Assembly (NCBI GenBank): GCA_040218045.1
Contig: JAVJQA010000017.1
Coordinates: 42,895 to 106,894 of the forward strand
Reading direction: 5' to 3'
Length of the DNA: 64,000 nt
DNA from: Marinoscillum sp040218045
GTDB lineage: Bacteria > Bacteroidota > Bacteroidia > Cytophagales > Cyclobacteriaceae
Of this stretch, positions 27,422 through 37,045 are shown piece after piece. The translations under genes and the position numbers were made by a program. Under the pieces are notes generated by a model. That model saw only the letters and a list, made by a program, of their open reading frames with translations, searched no databases and was not told the DNA's origin. Every line of letters begins with the position of its first letter. Position 1 is the first letter of the stretch.

Positions 27422-28507
27422 TTAATATGTACTGCTAACTACTGAATTATCAATTTTTTGAATCTCGGTCTTGCTTTCGATTCCTGAAGCAATTCTGGCC
27501 ATGTCCTGAAGGTTCTCTGGAACCTTAGACAGATAATCTGAATTTTGCTTCAACCAGGCATCCTGACTTGCATACCATTTATCATACGCTTCCGGCTCAA
27601 GCACTTCGATCAAATATTTCATGGCAAAATGACCCTTTCCACAAATCTTATTACAAACCAATTCGTAGTTGAATTCAGGATCACCAGTTTCTACTCTCAT
27701 TTCCTCAGTTGTCTTTGTTGGAACAAACCAAAAACGAGTAGGCATACCGGGTACAGCATTCATTTGTAACCTGAAATGTGGTTGGTAAACACTGTGGATA
27801 ACGTCACGTGCTCTTATTTGTAAATGAACTGGTCTACCTTTTGGAAGGTAAAGCTTAGTAGGGATGAAATCGTCAAATGACTTCTTGTCACTGAAATCGA
27901 TACCCACCTGGTTCACTACATCAATTTTCTTGTAATCATAGTCACCTAGCTGCTTATCCGCTCCGCCATATCGAATAGACCATGAATACTGGTAACCCAT
28001 GACCTCTATTACTTCTGACTCTGCTGGTGCCGGACCTGTAATGTCTACCCAGGTTTTCCATCCTGAAATAACCAACACAGCCAAAACAACCGCAGGTATA
28101 GCTGTCCAGATAATTTCCAGTTTATTGTTGTGAGGGTAAAAATCTGCTTGATTTCCTTCCTTATATTGATACTTATAAGAAAATCCGAAAAGAAAGATTT
28201 GTGTTAGAATAAACACAAAGCTCGTAATGGCCATTGTGATCCAAAACAATCTATCGGTATCAGCACCGTGCTCAGAGGCTAATGGTAAAACGAAATCTTC
28301 ATCCAACCCACCGAAAGAGTAATAAAAGAAGCCAAAAATGCCGAGTATTAAGAATATCAACATCAATGCTCCCTGTAACTTATTTCCAGCAGGCACATAT
28401 TTCTTCGAATCTCCTTTCACGATCCCTACAAGAGTTGTCACTCTGAATATCGAAACCAGAATGGCAAGAATCAATACTGCTGCTAGTACTATGATTAAAT
28501 TCAACAT
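27422..28507 (-). CDS. ctaC: Cytochrome c oxidase subunit II (CuA)
   Basis: Electron entry subunit, 361 residues. It begins with an extra hydrophobic helix, then two further helices around residues 45-110, followed by the periplasmic cupredoxin domain. CuA ligands are visible: His in HSVYQPHF, the C-x3-C pair in VCNKICGKGHFAM and the distal His and Met of the same motif. No cytochrome c domain is fused, so electrons likely come from a separate or ActA/ActE heme. Confidence 0.95.
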   Translation of the reverse strand: MLNLIIVLAAVLILAILVSIFRVTTLVGIVKGDSKKYVPAGNKLQGALMLIFLILGIFGFFYYSFGGLDEDFVLPLASEHGADTDRLFWITMAITSFVFILTQIFLFGFSYKYQYKEGNQADFYPHNNKLEIIWTAIPAVVLAVLVISGWKTWVDITGPAPAESEVIEVMGYQYSWSIRYGGADKQLGDYDYKKIDVVNQVGIDFSDKKSFDDFIPTKLYLPKGRPVHLQIRARDVIHSVYQPHFRLQMNAVPGMPTRFWFVPTKTTEEMRVETGDPEFNYELVCNKICGKGHFAMKYLIEVLEPEAYDKWYASQDAWLKQNSDYLSKVPENLQDMARIASGIESKTEIQKIDNSVVSSTY

Positions 28508-28536
28508 ATCGAATTAATTAAAATCTCTTTCTACGA

Positions 28537-29823
28537 TTAAATATGGTGATGTAAACTTTCTTCCAACATTGGGTGGTTCTTCGCAAACAAAGGCGCCTTT
28601 GACAGTTGGTTTAAGACCACAAAGATGAATGCACCTGCATAAATGAACATTAAGCCCAACTCCATAAATCCGAATCCTCCGTTTTCTTTCAAAGTACCTG
28701 GAGTAATCATTAGATAAAAGTCTAACCAGTGACCAACAATTACTATCGGAGCCACCACCTTGATAAACCGAGCATGTCTCTTGGCATCTCTGGTCATTAG
28801 TACCAGGAATGGAAAGAAGAAATTCACTCCTAAATTCAAGTAGAACAACGGTGCATAATGGTTGTTCTTCCACCTTTCTACAAAGTATATCGTTTCCTCA
28901 GGAATGTTTGCGTAATAGATAAGTAGGAACTGAGAGAACCAGATATAGGTCCAGAAAATACTAAATGCAAAAACAAATTTTCCCAGGTCATGAATGTGAT
29001 TGGAGTTCACAATACTTAAGTAACCTTTATCTTTTAAAAGCACAACAATGAGTGCCGTCAATGCCAATGCACTTACCCACCAGCTCGCAAAATTATACCA
29101 ACCAAACATGGTACTGAACCAGTGTGTATCGATGGACATTACCCAATCCCATGCTGAGATAGATGATGAAACCGCATAGAAAATGATAAAGAAAGCCGAA
29201 AGTTTTCTCAACCTATACCACTTCTCGGTGCCTCCATCTACATCCTCTGAATAGGCTGCGGATTTTAACTTGTTAAATAACAGGTACCAAATGGCAAAAA
29301 AGATCACCAACCGGCCAAGAAAGAAAATAGGGAAAGAACCTTTAGCCATAGGCCAGAAGAAGTAACCACCCTTTCCATCGATTATAGAATCGTAATCTTC
29401 TGATGCGGGATCATACAAATCATGGTGTGTCCAGTGGAAAATGTCATGACCAGCAATGAAATAAGTTATTAACATCAAGACTCCAGCTATAGGAATCCAG
29501 GCTCCAAAAGAAAGGGGAATTCGCTTAATTCCAGCTGACCAGCCTGCTTGAGCAGCATATTGTATCGCAAAGAACAAAACGCCTACCAGTGCCAATCCCG
29601 CAAAAAACACATTGTTGATCCAAAGGTTAGCAAAAACTCTTTGATACCAGTGAAACTCATGATGTGATGTTGCAGCAGCTTCTGCAGCCTCTCCTGCTTC
29701 ATGATGACCACCGCCACTCATGGCAAAGAATATTCCAATCACGGTCAGTACTAAACCTACCGCAATGAAAATAAAGAGGTTCTTCTTGGTCTTTGCTGTA
29801 AATTCAAATGTTTCTTCAGCCAT
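28537..29823 (-). CDS. actF: Alternative complex III subunit ActF
   Basis: Second large membrane subunit of the quinol:cytochrome c oxidoreductase, 428 residues and about ten helices, paralogous in fold to ActC (NrfD/PsrC-like). Seen: a His-rich loop after helix one (SGGGHHEAGE, ATSHHEFHWY), then FAISIFWTYIWFSQFLLIYYANIPEET. It helps form the membrane core and contacts the oxidase subunits encoded directly downstream; 29 bases separate it from ctaC. Confidence 0.92.
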   Translation of the reverse strand: MAEETFEFTAKTKKNLFIFIAVGLVLTVIGIFFAMSGGGHHEAGEAAEAAATSHHEFHWYQRVFANLWINNVFFAGLALVGVLFFAIQYAAQAGWSAGIKRIPLSFGAWIPIAGVLMLITYFIAGHDIFHWTHHDLYDPASEDYDSIIDGKGGYFFWPMAKGSFPIFFLGRLVIFFAIWYLLFNKLKSAAYSEDVDGGTEKWYRLRKLSAFFIIFYAVSSSISAWDWVMSIDTHWFSTMFGWYNFASWWVSALALTALIVVLLKDKGYLSIVNSNHIHDLGKFVFAFSIFWTYIWFSQFLLIYYANIPEETIYFVERWKNNHYAPLFYLNLGVNFFFPFLVLMTRDAKRHARFIKVVAPIVIVGHWLDFYLMITPGTLKENGGFGFMELGLMFIYAGAFIFVVLNQLSKAPLFAKNHPMLEESLHHHI

Positions 29824-29849
29824 ATCTCAAAATGGATAATTCAGTTTTT

Positions 29850-30482
29850 TTATTGATTTTGAAGCGTTTGAACAAAGGATACGATTTTCCATCTCTCATC
29901 CACACTCAACTGTGATGCATGAGCTCCCATTCTTCCCTTACCATTGGTGATCACCCAAAAGATGTGACCAGCTTGTTTATCTTTTACAGTAGCAGAACTG
30001 TAGGCAGTTACTCCCTTGTATACTTCACCTACAAGTCCATCACCCAATCCCTTTTCTCCATGACAATGCTCACAAAATCTCAAGTAAAGTGCTTTGCCTT
30101 CTTTAAGAACTTCTTTCGAACCTTCGTATGGATTTTTCAGTACCTCTTCAGCTTTGGCATAATCCAACGGATCAATTCCATTGTCCTCAAGGTACGTTCC
30201 TCTTTTAATTGTATTTTCTGCAGGTTCAATCATGGTCATCCCAAACTTATTGTAAGGGTTGGAATTGTAAAATTCGCCATGTCCGTCATCTGGATTTGAA
30301 TCCAACCATGAACCGAAGCTCTCATCTTGAATCTGAGACAATGGCTCATACGGTGTAGAATGGTACATCTGAGGGGCATACTCTACTCCTGTATTATCAG
30401 GGCCAGCTGTGCACGCTCCCAATACCGCTACGACTATACCTAAAACAACTATATTAAATGTATTCTTTAGCATTGTCATCAA
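29850..30482 (-). CDS. actE: Alternative complex III monoheme cytochrome ActE
   Basis: Monoheme c-type cytochrome lipoprotein, 210 residues. Signal peptide with lipobox ending in GACTAGP (Cys about 24), a segment of about 90 residues with no heme, then a cytochrome c domain with CEHCHG and an axial Met candidate in GRMGAHAS. Takes electrons from the multiheme ActA and passes them to the oxidase. Start overlaps the ActD stop by 4 bases. Confidence 0.93.
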   Translation of the reverse strand: MMTMLKNTFNIVVLGIVVAVLGACTAGPDNTGVEYAPQMYHSTPYEPLSQIQDESFGSWLDSNPDDGHGEFYNSNPYNKFGMTMIEPAENTIKRGTYLEDNGIDPLDYAKAEEVLKNPYEGSKEVLKEGKALYLRFCEHCHGEKGLGDGLVGEVYKGVTAYSSATVKDKQAGHIFWVITNGKGRMGAHASQLSVDERWKIVSFVQTLQNQ

Positions 30483-31003
30483 AGTGTTTTCTTGTTCACC
30501 TCGGAAGCACCACTATCTTTCAATAATTTGTCGATAGCAGACTCCGCAACCTTATTTTTTCCAAGATCTATAGCCACGATGTGCTTGTCATCCGTGATCC
30601 TTTTATCAAATATTTTAGGTTTGCCCCATGGTTTCAGGTTACTGATAATCATGAAGGTCCCAACCATTCCGAAAGATGCTAACAGCACGGTCAATTCGAA
30701 TGTTACAGGAATAAAAGAAGGTACTGGAGCATAGTCCTTACCTCCAATGATCATTGGCCAATCTATTGACATCATGCCGAACTGCATGGTCAGTGCGAGG
30801 GATGTACCTAACACACCAAACATAAACGCAACGACGGACAATCTTGACTTTTTATAACCCAGTACATCATCAATACCATGCACCGGAAATGGTGAATAAA
30901 CCTCATGAATCTTCACTCCACCATCTCTTACAGTCTTGATGGCTTTGAGGAGTACATCCTCATCTTCGTATACACCAACAATATAATTGCTTTCGTGAGC
31001 CAT
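30479..31003 (-). CDS. actD: Alternative complex III subunit ActD (DUF3341)
   Basis: Membrane subunit of 174 residues with two central helices and a cytoplasmic N-terminal domain (YIVGVYEDEDVLLKAIK, IHEVYSPFPVHGID) characteristic of DUF3341. No cofactor. It binds the cytoplasmic face of the complex. Its start overlaps the ActC stop by one base, consistent with translational coupling. Confidence 0.93.
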   Translation of the reverse strand: MAHESNYIVGVYEDEDVLLKAIKTVRDGGVKIHEVYSPFPVHGIDDVLGYKKSRLSVVAFMFGVLGTSLALTMQFGMMSIDWPMIIGGKDYAPVPSFIPVTFELTVLLASFGMVGTFMIISNLKPWGKPKIFDKRITDDKHIVAIDLGKNKVAESAIDKLLKDSGASEVNKKTL

Positions 31004-32370
31004 TATTTATTAATTTTTTCGCCAGTAGCTTTAATAATACTTTTAACCTCTGCCATGTTGATCACAGGGAAGAACTTCGCAAAAAGGAAGAACGCCGTGA
31101 AGAACAAACCAAACGTGAACAGGTACACTCCCATGTCATAAACTGTAGGATAGAACATTGCCCAGCTCGATGGAAGGAAATCCCTGTGAAGTGAGGTAAC
31201 GATAATCACGAAACGCTCAAACCACATTCCAATATTTACAATGATTGAAATCACAAATGTTGCAGCCAAATTCGTCCTGATTTTCTTGAACCAGAAGAGT
31301 TGAGGTGAAATCACATTACATGTCATCATAGAAGCATAAGCCCACCAATAAGGCCCTAAGGCCCTGTTGTAGAAAGCATATTGCTCTGCCTCTACTCCTG
31401 AATACCATGCCATGAACAACTCAGTGATATATGCCACACCCACTATGGAGCCGGTAATGATGATCACAATGTTCATCAACTCAATATGCTGTATGGTAAT
31501 GTAATCTTCTAATTTGTAAACCTTTCTGGTAATCAACAACAATGTCAATACCATAGCAAAACCTGAGAAAATCGCTCCAGCAACGAAGTATGGAGGGAAA
31601 ATCGTGGTATGCCATCCCGGAATTACAGAAGTTGCAAAGTCAAAGGATACAATGGTATGAACCGAAAGTACCAAAGGTGTTGCCAGACCTGCAAGAACCA
31701 ACGCCACAGTTTCATAACGCGACCAGGTCTTGGCAGCTCCATCCCATCCGAAACTCAATGCTCCATAAATGGCTGCTGAAATCTTATTGGTTGCTCTGTC
31801 TCTGATGGTAGCGAAATCAGGAATCAATCCGATATACCAGAACACCAGGGAAACAGAGAAATAAGTTGAAATAGCAAATACATCCCAAAGTAGTGGTGAG
31901 TTAAAGTTCACCCACAGGGATCCGAATGTGTTAGGCAATGGCAATGCCCAGTAAAAACCTAACCATGGACGGCCCATGTGAAGCACCGGGAACATAGCCG
32001 CACATATTACTGCAAAGATGGTCATGGCTTCTGCCGCTCTGTTGATCGACATTCTCCATCGCTGACGGAAAAGTAAAAGAATAGCGGAGATCAAGGTACC
32101 AGCGTGACCAATCCCAACCCACCAAACGAAGTTGGTGATATCCCAGGCCCAGCCCACTGTTTTATTTAATCCCCACATACCAATACCTTCCCAAAGGGTC
32201 ATGGCTACCGCATAAAGTCCTACAGTAAGGGCTCCAAGCGATACTGCCATAGCCAAAAGCCAGGTTTTCGCTGGTTTTTGCTCTACTCTACTGCATATAT
32301 CTTCAGTTACATCATGGACGGTTTTACCGCCAGTTACCAAAGGTTCTCTAATGGCTGATTCTGCTATCAT
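31003..32370 (-). CDS. actC: Alternative complex III quinol-binding subunit ActC
   Basis: NrfD/PsrC-type integral membrane subunit of 455 residues with about ten helices. The family carries the quinol-oxidising site on the periplasmic side. Motifs include WVGIGHAGTLISAILLL, FPVLHMGRPW and VSFDFATSVIPGWHTTIFPPYFVAGAI, as short stretches. Six bases separate it from actB. The helix bundle is thought to take part in proton translocation. Confidence 0.94.
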   Translation of the reverse strand: MIAESAIREPLVTGGKTVHDVTEDICSRVEQKPAKTWLLAMAVSLGALTVGLYAVAMTLWEGIGMWGLNKTVGWAWDITNFVWWVGIGHAGTLISAILLLFRQRWRMSINRAAEAMTIFAVICAAMFPVLHMGRPWLGFYWALPLPNTFGSLWVNFNSPLLWDVFAISTYFSVSLVFWYIGLIPDFATIRDRATNKISAAIYGALSFGWDGAAKTWSRYETVALVLAGLATPLVLSVHTIVSFDFATSVIPGWHTTIFPPYFVAGAIFSGFAMVLTLLLITRKVYKLEDYITIQHIELMNIVIIITGSIVGVAYITELFMAWYSGVEAEQYAFYNRALGPYWWAYASMMTCNVISPQLFWFKKIRTNLAATFVISIIVNIGMWFERFVIIVTSLHRDFLPSSWAMFYPTVYDMGVYLFTFGLFFTAFFLFAKFFPVINMAEVKSIIKATGEKINK

Positions 32371-32376
32371 AGGTTA

Positions 32377-35300
32377 TTATGCTTCTGCTTTTTCAGATTT
32401 AGACTCAACATCTTTATTTCTGACTTTTGTCAGGTACCACACATTCGGCATCACTCTAAGTTCCTCTAACACGTGGTAAGCTCTCTCTTCCTGTGCCTCT
32501 ACGCTCTTCTCTCCTACTTTCAACTTAAGCATTTGAGATATTCTGCTATTTGGATCTTTCATATCTCCAAATACAAGCGCTTCTGATGGACATGAAGCAG
32601 CACATGCTGAAACTACATCTCCGTCTTCTGGTCTTCTGCCATCACGCTTAGCAGTAAGCTTGCCTGATTGAATTCTTTGCACACAGAAAGAACATTTCTC
32701 CATTACACCTCTGGCTCTTACTGTCACGTCCGGGTTCAATACCATTTTACCCAGATCGTTGTTCATAGAGATGTTTTTGTCAAACTGCTTATTGTCGTGG
32801 TACTTAAACCAGTTGAATCTTCTTACTTTATATGGACAGTTGTTAGCACAATATCTTGTACCGATACATCTGTTATAAGTCATTTGATTTAGCCCTTCTG
32901 TACTATGTGTAGTAGCAGCTACCGGACAAACCGTCTCACAAGGAGCATTATTGCACTGCTGGCACATCATCGGCTGGAAAGTAACCTCCGGATTGTCCGC
33001 AGCAACTTCCATGGCCCTGTAGCCATCTTCTTCTGTAGCGTCTGAGCTATAATAGCGGTCAATTCTCAACCAGCTCATTTCTCTACGGTTAAGCACTTCC
33101 TGCTTACCTACTACAGGGATATTGTTTTCTGTTTGACATGCTATGGTACAAGAACCACAACCAGTACATGAGTTTAGGTCAATCATCATTCCCCAATGGT
33201 GATTGTTATACTCATGACCTTGCCATAGGGAAACAGCGTAAGGTTTTACTTTACCTTTTGATGTAGCTATCTGAGGGAAATGTCTTCCTGACTGAGGATC
33301 TTTCTGGTACTTGCTCAAAACAGTCTCCTGGATCACAGTCTCACGGCCCATATAAGTCTGGTGAGTCTGTGTCTGAGCTATATTATATGGAGTGCCTGTT
33401 GGCTCCGCAGAAACACCTGAGGTAACTGCAAAACTCACAGATCCGTTGGTAGCTGTTGCAAATTTGTAGGCATTAACTCCCACTCCATCAGCTACTTTAC
33501 CAGCCTTGCTTCTCCCGTATCCAATAGCCAAACCTACAGTGCCATCTGCCTGACCAGGCTGAACAAGAACCGGAATCTCTTCTGTGACACCATTTGCAGT
33601 GAAATTAACTTTCTGGGTAGACATATCTCCCAGTTTAATCTCCCACTCTTTAGCCTGTCTTGCTGAAATGGTCAAATAATTGTCCCAGGTTGCTTTGGTA
33701 ATTGGATCAGGCATTTCCTGAAGCCACGGGTTATTCGCCTGTGTTCCATCCCCAATGCTGTTGTTTTGAAAAATCACCAGCTCCAAACCTGAATTATCCG
33801 CAGCGTATTTCTTAGCGATTGCTGCTCCGGAAGTGGCAACATCTACTGTTGCAGATACACCTGATGCTTCCACAGTGCTTTCAAATACACCATCATGAAC
33901 ACATTGGTCCCAGAATGCATCGAAATTGAAAAATTCTATGGTATTGGCCTTAGAGAATACATTCGCATCCCAGTTGGCCCTCACAAAATCGTAATAAGTT
34001 GTATTATCACCTGACCAGGTCAGGAATGATTCTTGTGCCTGACGTGTGTCAAAAATGTTTTTGATGGCTGGTTGTGAAAGACTGAAGCTTCCGGTCACCG
34101 GCTCAAAATCGTTCCATGACTCCAAGAAATGATTGTCCGGGGCCTTGTACTTCACCAATGATGAGGTTTCATCCAATGTTCCACTGGTAGAGATAGCAAA
34201 CTTTGCCTTTTCTAACCCGGACGCAATTTGAGAACCCAGCGGATGATCATAAACCGGGTTGCAGTTGTAGAAAATCACTCCTGAAACCGCTCCACTATTT
34301 AATCCTTTCACAAAAGAATCAAATGCACGATCATCGCCCTTTCTTAGATTGACTGACTTATCTGCGTCAATAGTAGTACCGTAAGCTCCTAGCAGGTTAT
34401 TGATAGCGATGACCATCAGTTGTACGTTGGTGTCGTTAGAACCACTCAGTACCAATCCTGCATTTCTGGACTTAATCAAGTCATTGGCAGCTTTCATCAA
34501 GACCACATCATCTCCAACCGCAGCAACATTTACAGTTGCACCACCTAACTTTTTGGCGATTGCGTTGTAAAGATTTGCCACATAAAGCCCTTCTTGAGAA
34601 GGTTTGATCGGTGTACGGTAATCAGCATTTGCTCCAGTCAAAGAGAGATTGGACTCAAAAGCATACAACCTTGACATTTCCTTTTTCTTGGAGTCAAGCT
34701 TACGCGTTGAGGCAAATTGCTTATTGTTTCCTGTGTTGTTCGGCCATGAACCTAAAAAGTCCGCTCCGAAAGAAACTATTGTTTTGGCTTTTGAAAAATC
34801 ATGCTGAGGAAGCATTCTACTTCCAAATGCCACCTCATATGCCATCAACAAACCACTGAACGAAACCTGGTCATAGGACACATGTTTTGCTCCATAACGA
34901 GCGCTCAAAGCATCAATGGAAGCTTGAGTAGATGGAGAAGCAATGGAATTACTTACAATAGTTACTTTACCATTTGCAGCAGCCAATTCCTTGGTGATTG
35001 CTGCATCTATTTCATCCCAGGTAGCTTTTTCTCCATCAATCAATGGATTCTTTAATCGCTCCTGGTCATATAATGAAAGCACTGAGGCCTCTACTTGTGC
35101 AGAAGTACCACCACCACTGAACTTGGAAAGTCTATTTCCTTCCAGTTTAATTGGTCTACCCTCTCTGGTTTTCACCAATACACTGCAGTAGTCACTACCA
35201 TTTACATAGGTAGATGCGTAGTAATTGGCCAATGTAGGATCAACTGCTTCTGGTTTTTTGATGTAAGGAATAGCTTTTTTGACAGGTGTCTCACATGCGG

Positions 35301-35478
35301 CCAACGAAACTGCCGCGATTCCAAAACCCATCAATTTCAAGAAATCCCTTCTTGAAGGCTCTTCGCCCTCTCCTGCTATAGGTAGGTATTCAGGAAACTC
35401 TTTATTTGCCTGTTCTTGAAACTGAGCACTGTTCTCAAGCTGCTCTAATCCTTTCCAGTATTTCTTAGTTTCTTTCAT
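32377..35478 (-). CDS. actB: Alternative complex III iron-sulfur subunit ActB
   Basis: Protein of 1033 residues made of a molybdopterin-oxidoreductase-like domain without cofactor (about residues 60-720) and a four-cluster ferredoxin domain (about 760-985). A twin-arginine-like signal SRRDFLKLMGFG is at residues 43-54. Cluster ligands: CTGCGSCTIAC, CQQCNNAPCETVC, CIGTRYCANNC, and CSFCVQ with CAASCPSEA. It sits on the periplasmic side and conveys electrons from the quinol site to the ActA hemes. Length and layout agree with the family. Confidence 0.95.
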   Translation of the reverse strand: MKETKKYWKGLEQLENSAQFQEQANKEFPEYLPIAGEGEEPSRRDFLKLMGFGIAAVSLAACETPVKKAIPYIKKPEAVDPTLANYYASTYVNGSDYCSVLVKTREGRPIKLEGNRLSKFSGGGTSAQVEASVLSLYDQERLKNPLIDGEKATWDEIDAAITKELAAANGKVTIVSNSIASPSTQASIDALSARYGAKHVSYDQVSFSGLLMAYEVAFGSRMLPQHDFSKAKTIVSFGADFLGSWPNNTGNNKQFASTRKLDSKKKEMSRLYAFESNLSLTGANADYRTPIKPSQEGLYVANLYNAIAKKLGGATVNVAAVGDDVVLMKAANDLIKSRNAGLVLSGSNDTNVQLMVIAINNLLGAYGTTIDADKSVNLRKGDDRAFDSFVKGLNSGAVSGVIFYNCNPVYDHPLGSQIASGLEKAKFAISTSGTLDETSSLVKYKAPDNHFLESWNDFEPVTGSFSLSQPAIKNIFDTRQAQESFLTWSGDNTTYYDFVRANWDANVFSKANTIEFFNFDAFWDQCVHDGVFESTVEASGVSATVDVATSGAAIAKKYAADNSGLELVIFQNNSIGDGTQANNPWLQEMPDPITKATWDNYLTISARQAKEWEIKLGDMSTQKVNFTANGVTEEIPVLVQPGQADGTVGLAIGYGRSKAGKVADGVGVNAYKFATATNGSVSFAVTSGVSAEPTGTPYNIAQTQTHQTYMGRETVIQETVLSKYQKDPQSGRHFPQIATSKGKVKPYAVSLWQGHEYNNHHWGMMIDLNSCTGCGSCTIACQTENNIPVVGKQEVLNRREMSWLRIDRYYSSDATEEDGYRAMEVAADNPEVTFQPMMCQQCNNAPCETVCPVAATTHSTEGLNQMTYNRCIGTRYCANNCPYKVRRFNWFKYHDNKQFDKNISMNNDLGKMVLNPDVTVRARGVMEKCSFCVQRIQSGKLTAKRDGRRPEDGDVVSACAASCPSEALVFGDMKDPNSRISQMLKLKVGEKSVEAQEERAYHVLEELRVMPNVWYLTKVRNKDVESKSEKAEA

Positions 35479-35510
35479 ATTGCTGGACTAAATCCTTTAT
35501 CAAGCTAGAA

Positions 35511-36803
35511 TTAATAGTGACATTTTGAACATTCCAAACCACCAATGTCTTCGACCTTCATTGGCTCCTTACTATGCTCTGAGTGCAACTCTACTAGCTT
35601 AGAGTAGTATTCGTTATCTTTTGTATTGACGTTTGTTTCTCTGTGGCAATTGATACACCAGCCCATGGTCAGGGTAGAGTATTGGTAAACCACATCCATT
35701 TCTTCGATTGGTCCGTGACAGGTCTGACATTCCAAACCTCCAACTTCTACGTGCTGTGAGTGGTTAAAATAAGCCAGGTCAGGAAGGTTATGTACCCTTA
35801 CCCATTCTATTGGCTTCACATTGTCACCATATTCTCCTGTAGACGGATCGTAATCTATAGCTGCGTAGATCTTTGCTATTTGGGCAGACTCTGTTTTGAT
35901 AGCTGTGTGGCAGTTCATACATATATTGGCAGATGGAATGTTTGCTGCTTTTGACTTCCGCACTCCCGTGTGGCAGTAGTTACAGTCAATTTCATACTGA
36001 CCTGCATGAAGTTTATGAGAGAATGCAATGGGTTGGGTCGGCTGATATCCTTGCTGTACTCCTATTGAAAAAGCACCATCAATGGCGGTCTTTAGTAATA
36101 GTGCCACAAATATGAACACCACCGAACCGATGAAGAAATCGCTTGTTAGAAGTTTCTGAACATCAACACGCTGGTTGACAACCTCTACATCCGCTTCCTC
36201 AAGTTCGCCTTTTTGATCTTTAAGATATTTGGTAAGGACCGATACAATCAAACCAAGGACTACTAGGATCAACACCAAAACCACCACAAGTACAATGAGT
36301 ACCGCCGTGAGATAAGCAGAAGATACAGAATCACCAGTCTGAACCGGTTGTGTAGTACCATCAGTTCCAACAACTGGCTGTGCAGCAACTGGCTCTTTGT
36401 TGGATTCTACCTTTACATAAGAGAGAATAGAAGTAATTTCCTCATCCGAAAATGGAAAAGATGACATTGCTGTCTTATTGTACTCTTCCCAAATAGCAAT
36501 AGCTTGTTCATCACCCTCCTGAATCATCTTTTGAGAGTTACGAATCCAACTGATCAACCATTCTTTGGATCTTCTATCGTGCACATCGTTAAGTGCTGGT
36601 CCAATCACCACTTCATTTATCGCGTGGCATTGTGTACAGTTTGCTTTAAACAAACTAGCACCCGCAGATACCATAGCCTCATCAGTTGGGATCCCATCTT
36701 CTGCTCCACCATCAGCTTCCTGAGCCGAAAGAGAGTTCAAAGAAAATAATAGAAAAAGGGTGAAAATGAATGAGGTTAGGACAAATCTGGGTGTTTTGGA
36801 CAT
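35511..36803 (-). CDS. actA: Alternative complex III multiheme cytochrome ActA
   Basis: Multiheme c-type cytochrome of about 430 residues. After the signal peptide (cleavage near LNSLSAQ) comes a single cytochrome c domain with CTQCH, a transmembrane helix (about residues 165-190), then a second helix and a multiheme domain with CNYCH, CMNCH, CQTCH, CINCH and CSKCH. Six heme motifs in all, one more than the pentaheme core usually described. Start 36803 (MSKTPRF) is preferred because it gives a compact signal; 36824 is seven codons longer. First gene of the respiratory cluster. Confidence 0.93.
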   Translation of the reverse strand: MSKTPRFVLTSFIFTLFLLFSLNSLSAQEADGGAEDGIPTDEAMVSAGASLFKANCTQCHAINEVVIGPALNDVHDRRSKEWLISWIRNSQKMIQEGDEQAIAIWEEYNKTAMSSFPFSDEEITSILSYVKVESNKEPVAAQPVVGTDGTTQPVQTGDSVSSAYLTAVLIVLVVVLVLILVVLGLIVSVLTKYLKDQKGELEEADVEVVNQRVDVQKLLTSDFFIGSVVFIFVALLLKTAIDGAFSIGVQQGYQPTQPIAFSHKLHAGQYEIDCNYCHTGVRKSKAANIPSANICMNCHTAIKTESAQIAKIYAAIDYDPSTGEYGDNVKPIEWVRVHNLPDLAYFNHSQHVEVGGLECQTCHGPIEEMDVVYQYSTLTMGWCINCHRETNVNTKDNEYYSKLVELHSEHSKEPMKVEDIGGLECSKCHY

Positions 36804-36855
36804 GGATTGTTTCTTTGTCAACATGTATATTCTACCGTTCTAGATCAAACGCGTA

Positions 36856-36886
36856 CAAATGTAATACCGGTGGTACGTATTTCAAA
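36856..36886 (-). promoter_or_regulatory. Bacteroidota-type promoter of the act-cta cluster
   Basis: On the minus strand TTTG is followed after 19 bases by TACATTTG, an exact match to the Bacteroidota consensus TTTG-N19-21-TAnnTTTG. Transcription would begin near 36849, leaving about 45 bases before the actA ATG at 36803. It is the only strong promoter seen upstream of the long respiratory gene series. Confidence 0.7.
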
Positions 36887-37045
36887 GGCAGTTTTGCAAC
36901 CCAATTTTCTTATTGCCGTATGTGGATAACTCCTGTGGATAAACAATGCTGATTCTCAGCGTATTAGGCATATATAGCTTTCTGAAAAAGGTTTATTTAG
37001 AATAATTATAAATAAGCTATTGAGGAACTTATTTAAAAAACGTGT

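Noticed and set aside
28514..28873. 119-codon minus-strand ORF within actF
   Set aside because: Same-strand out-of-frame shadow of ActF; the product is not protein-like and has no start context.
36887..37045. A short gene between actA and the racemase gene
   Set aside because: Only AT-rich DNA with stops in all frames; nothing supportable apart from the promoter just beside it.
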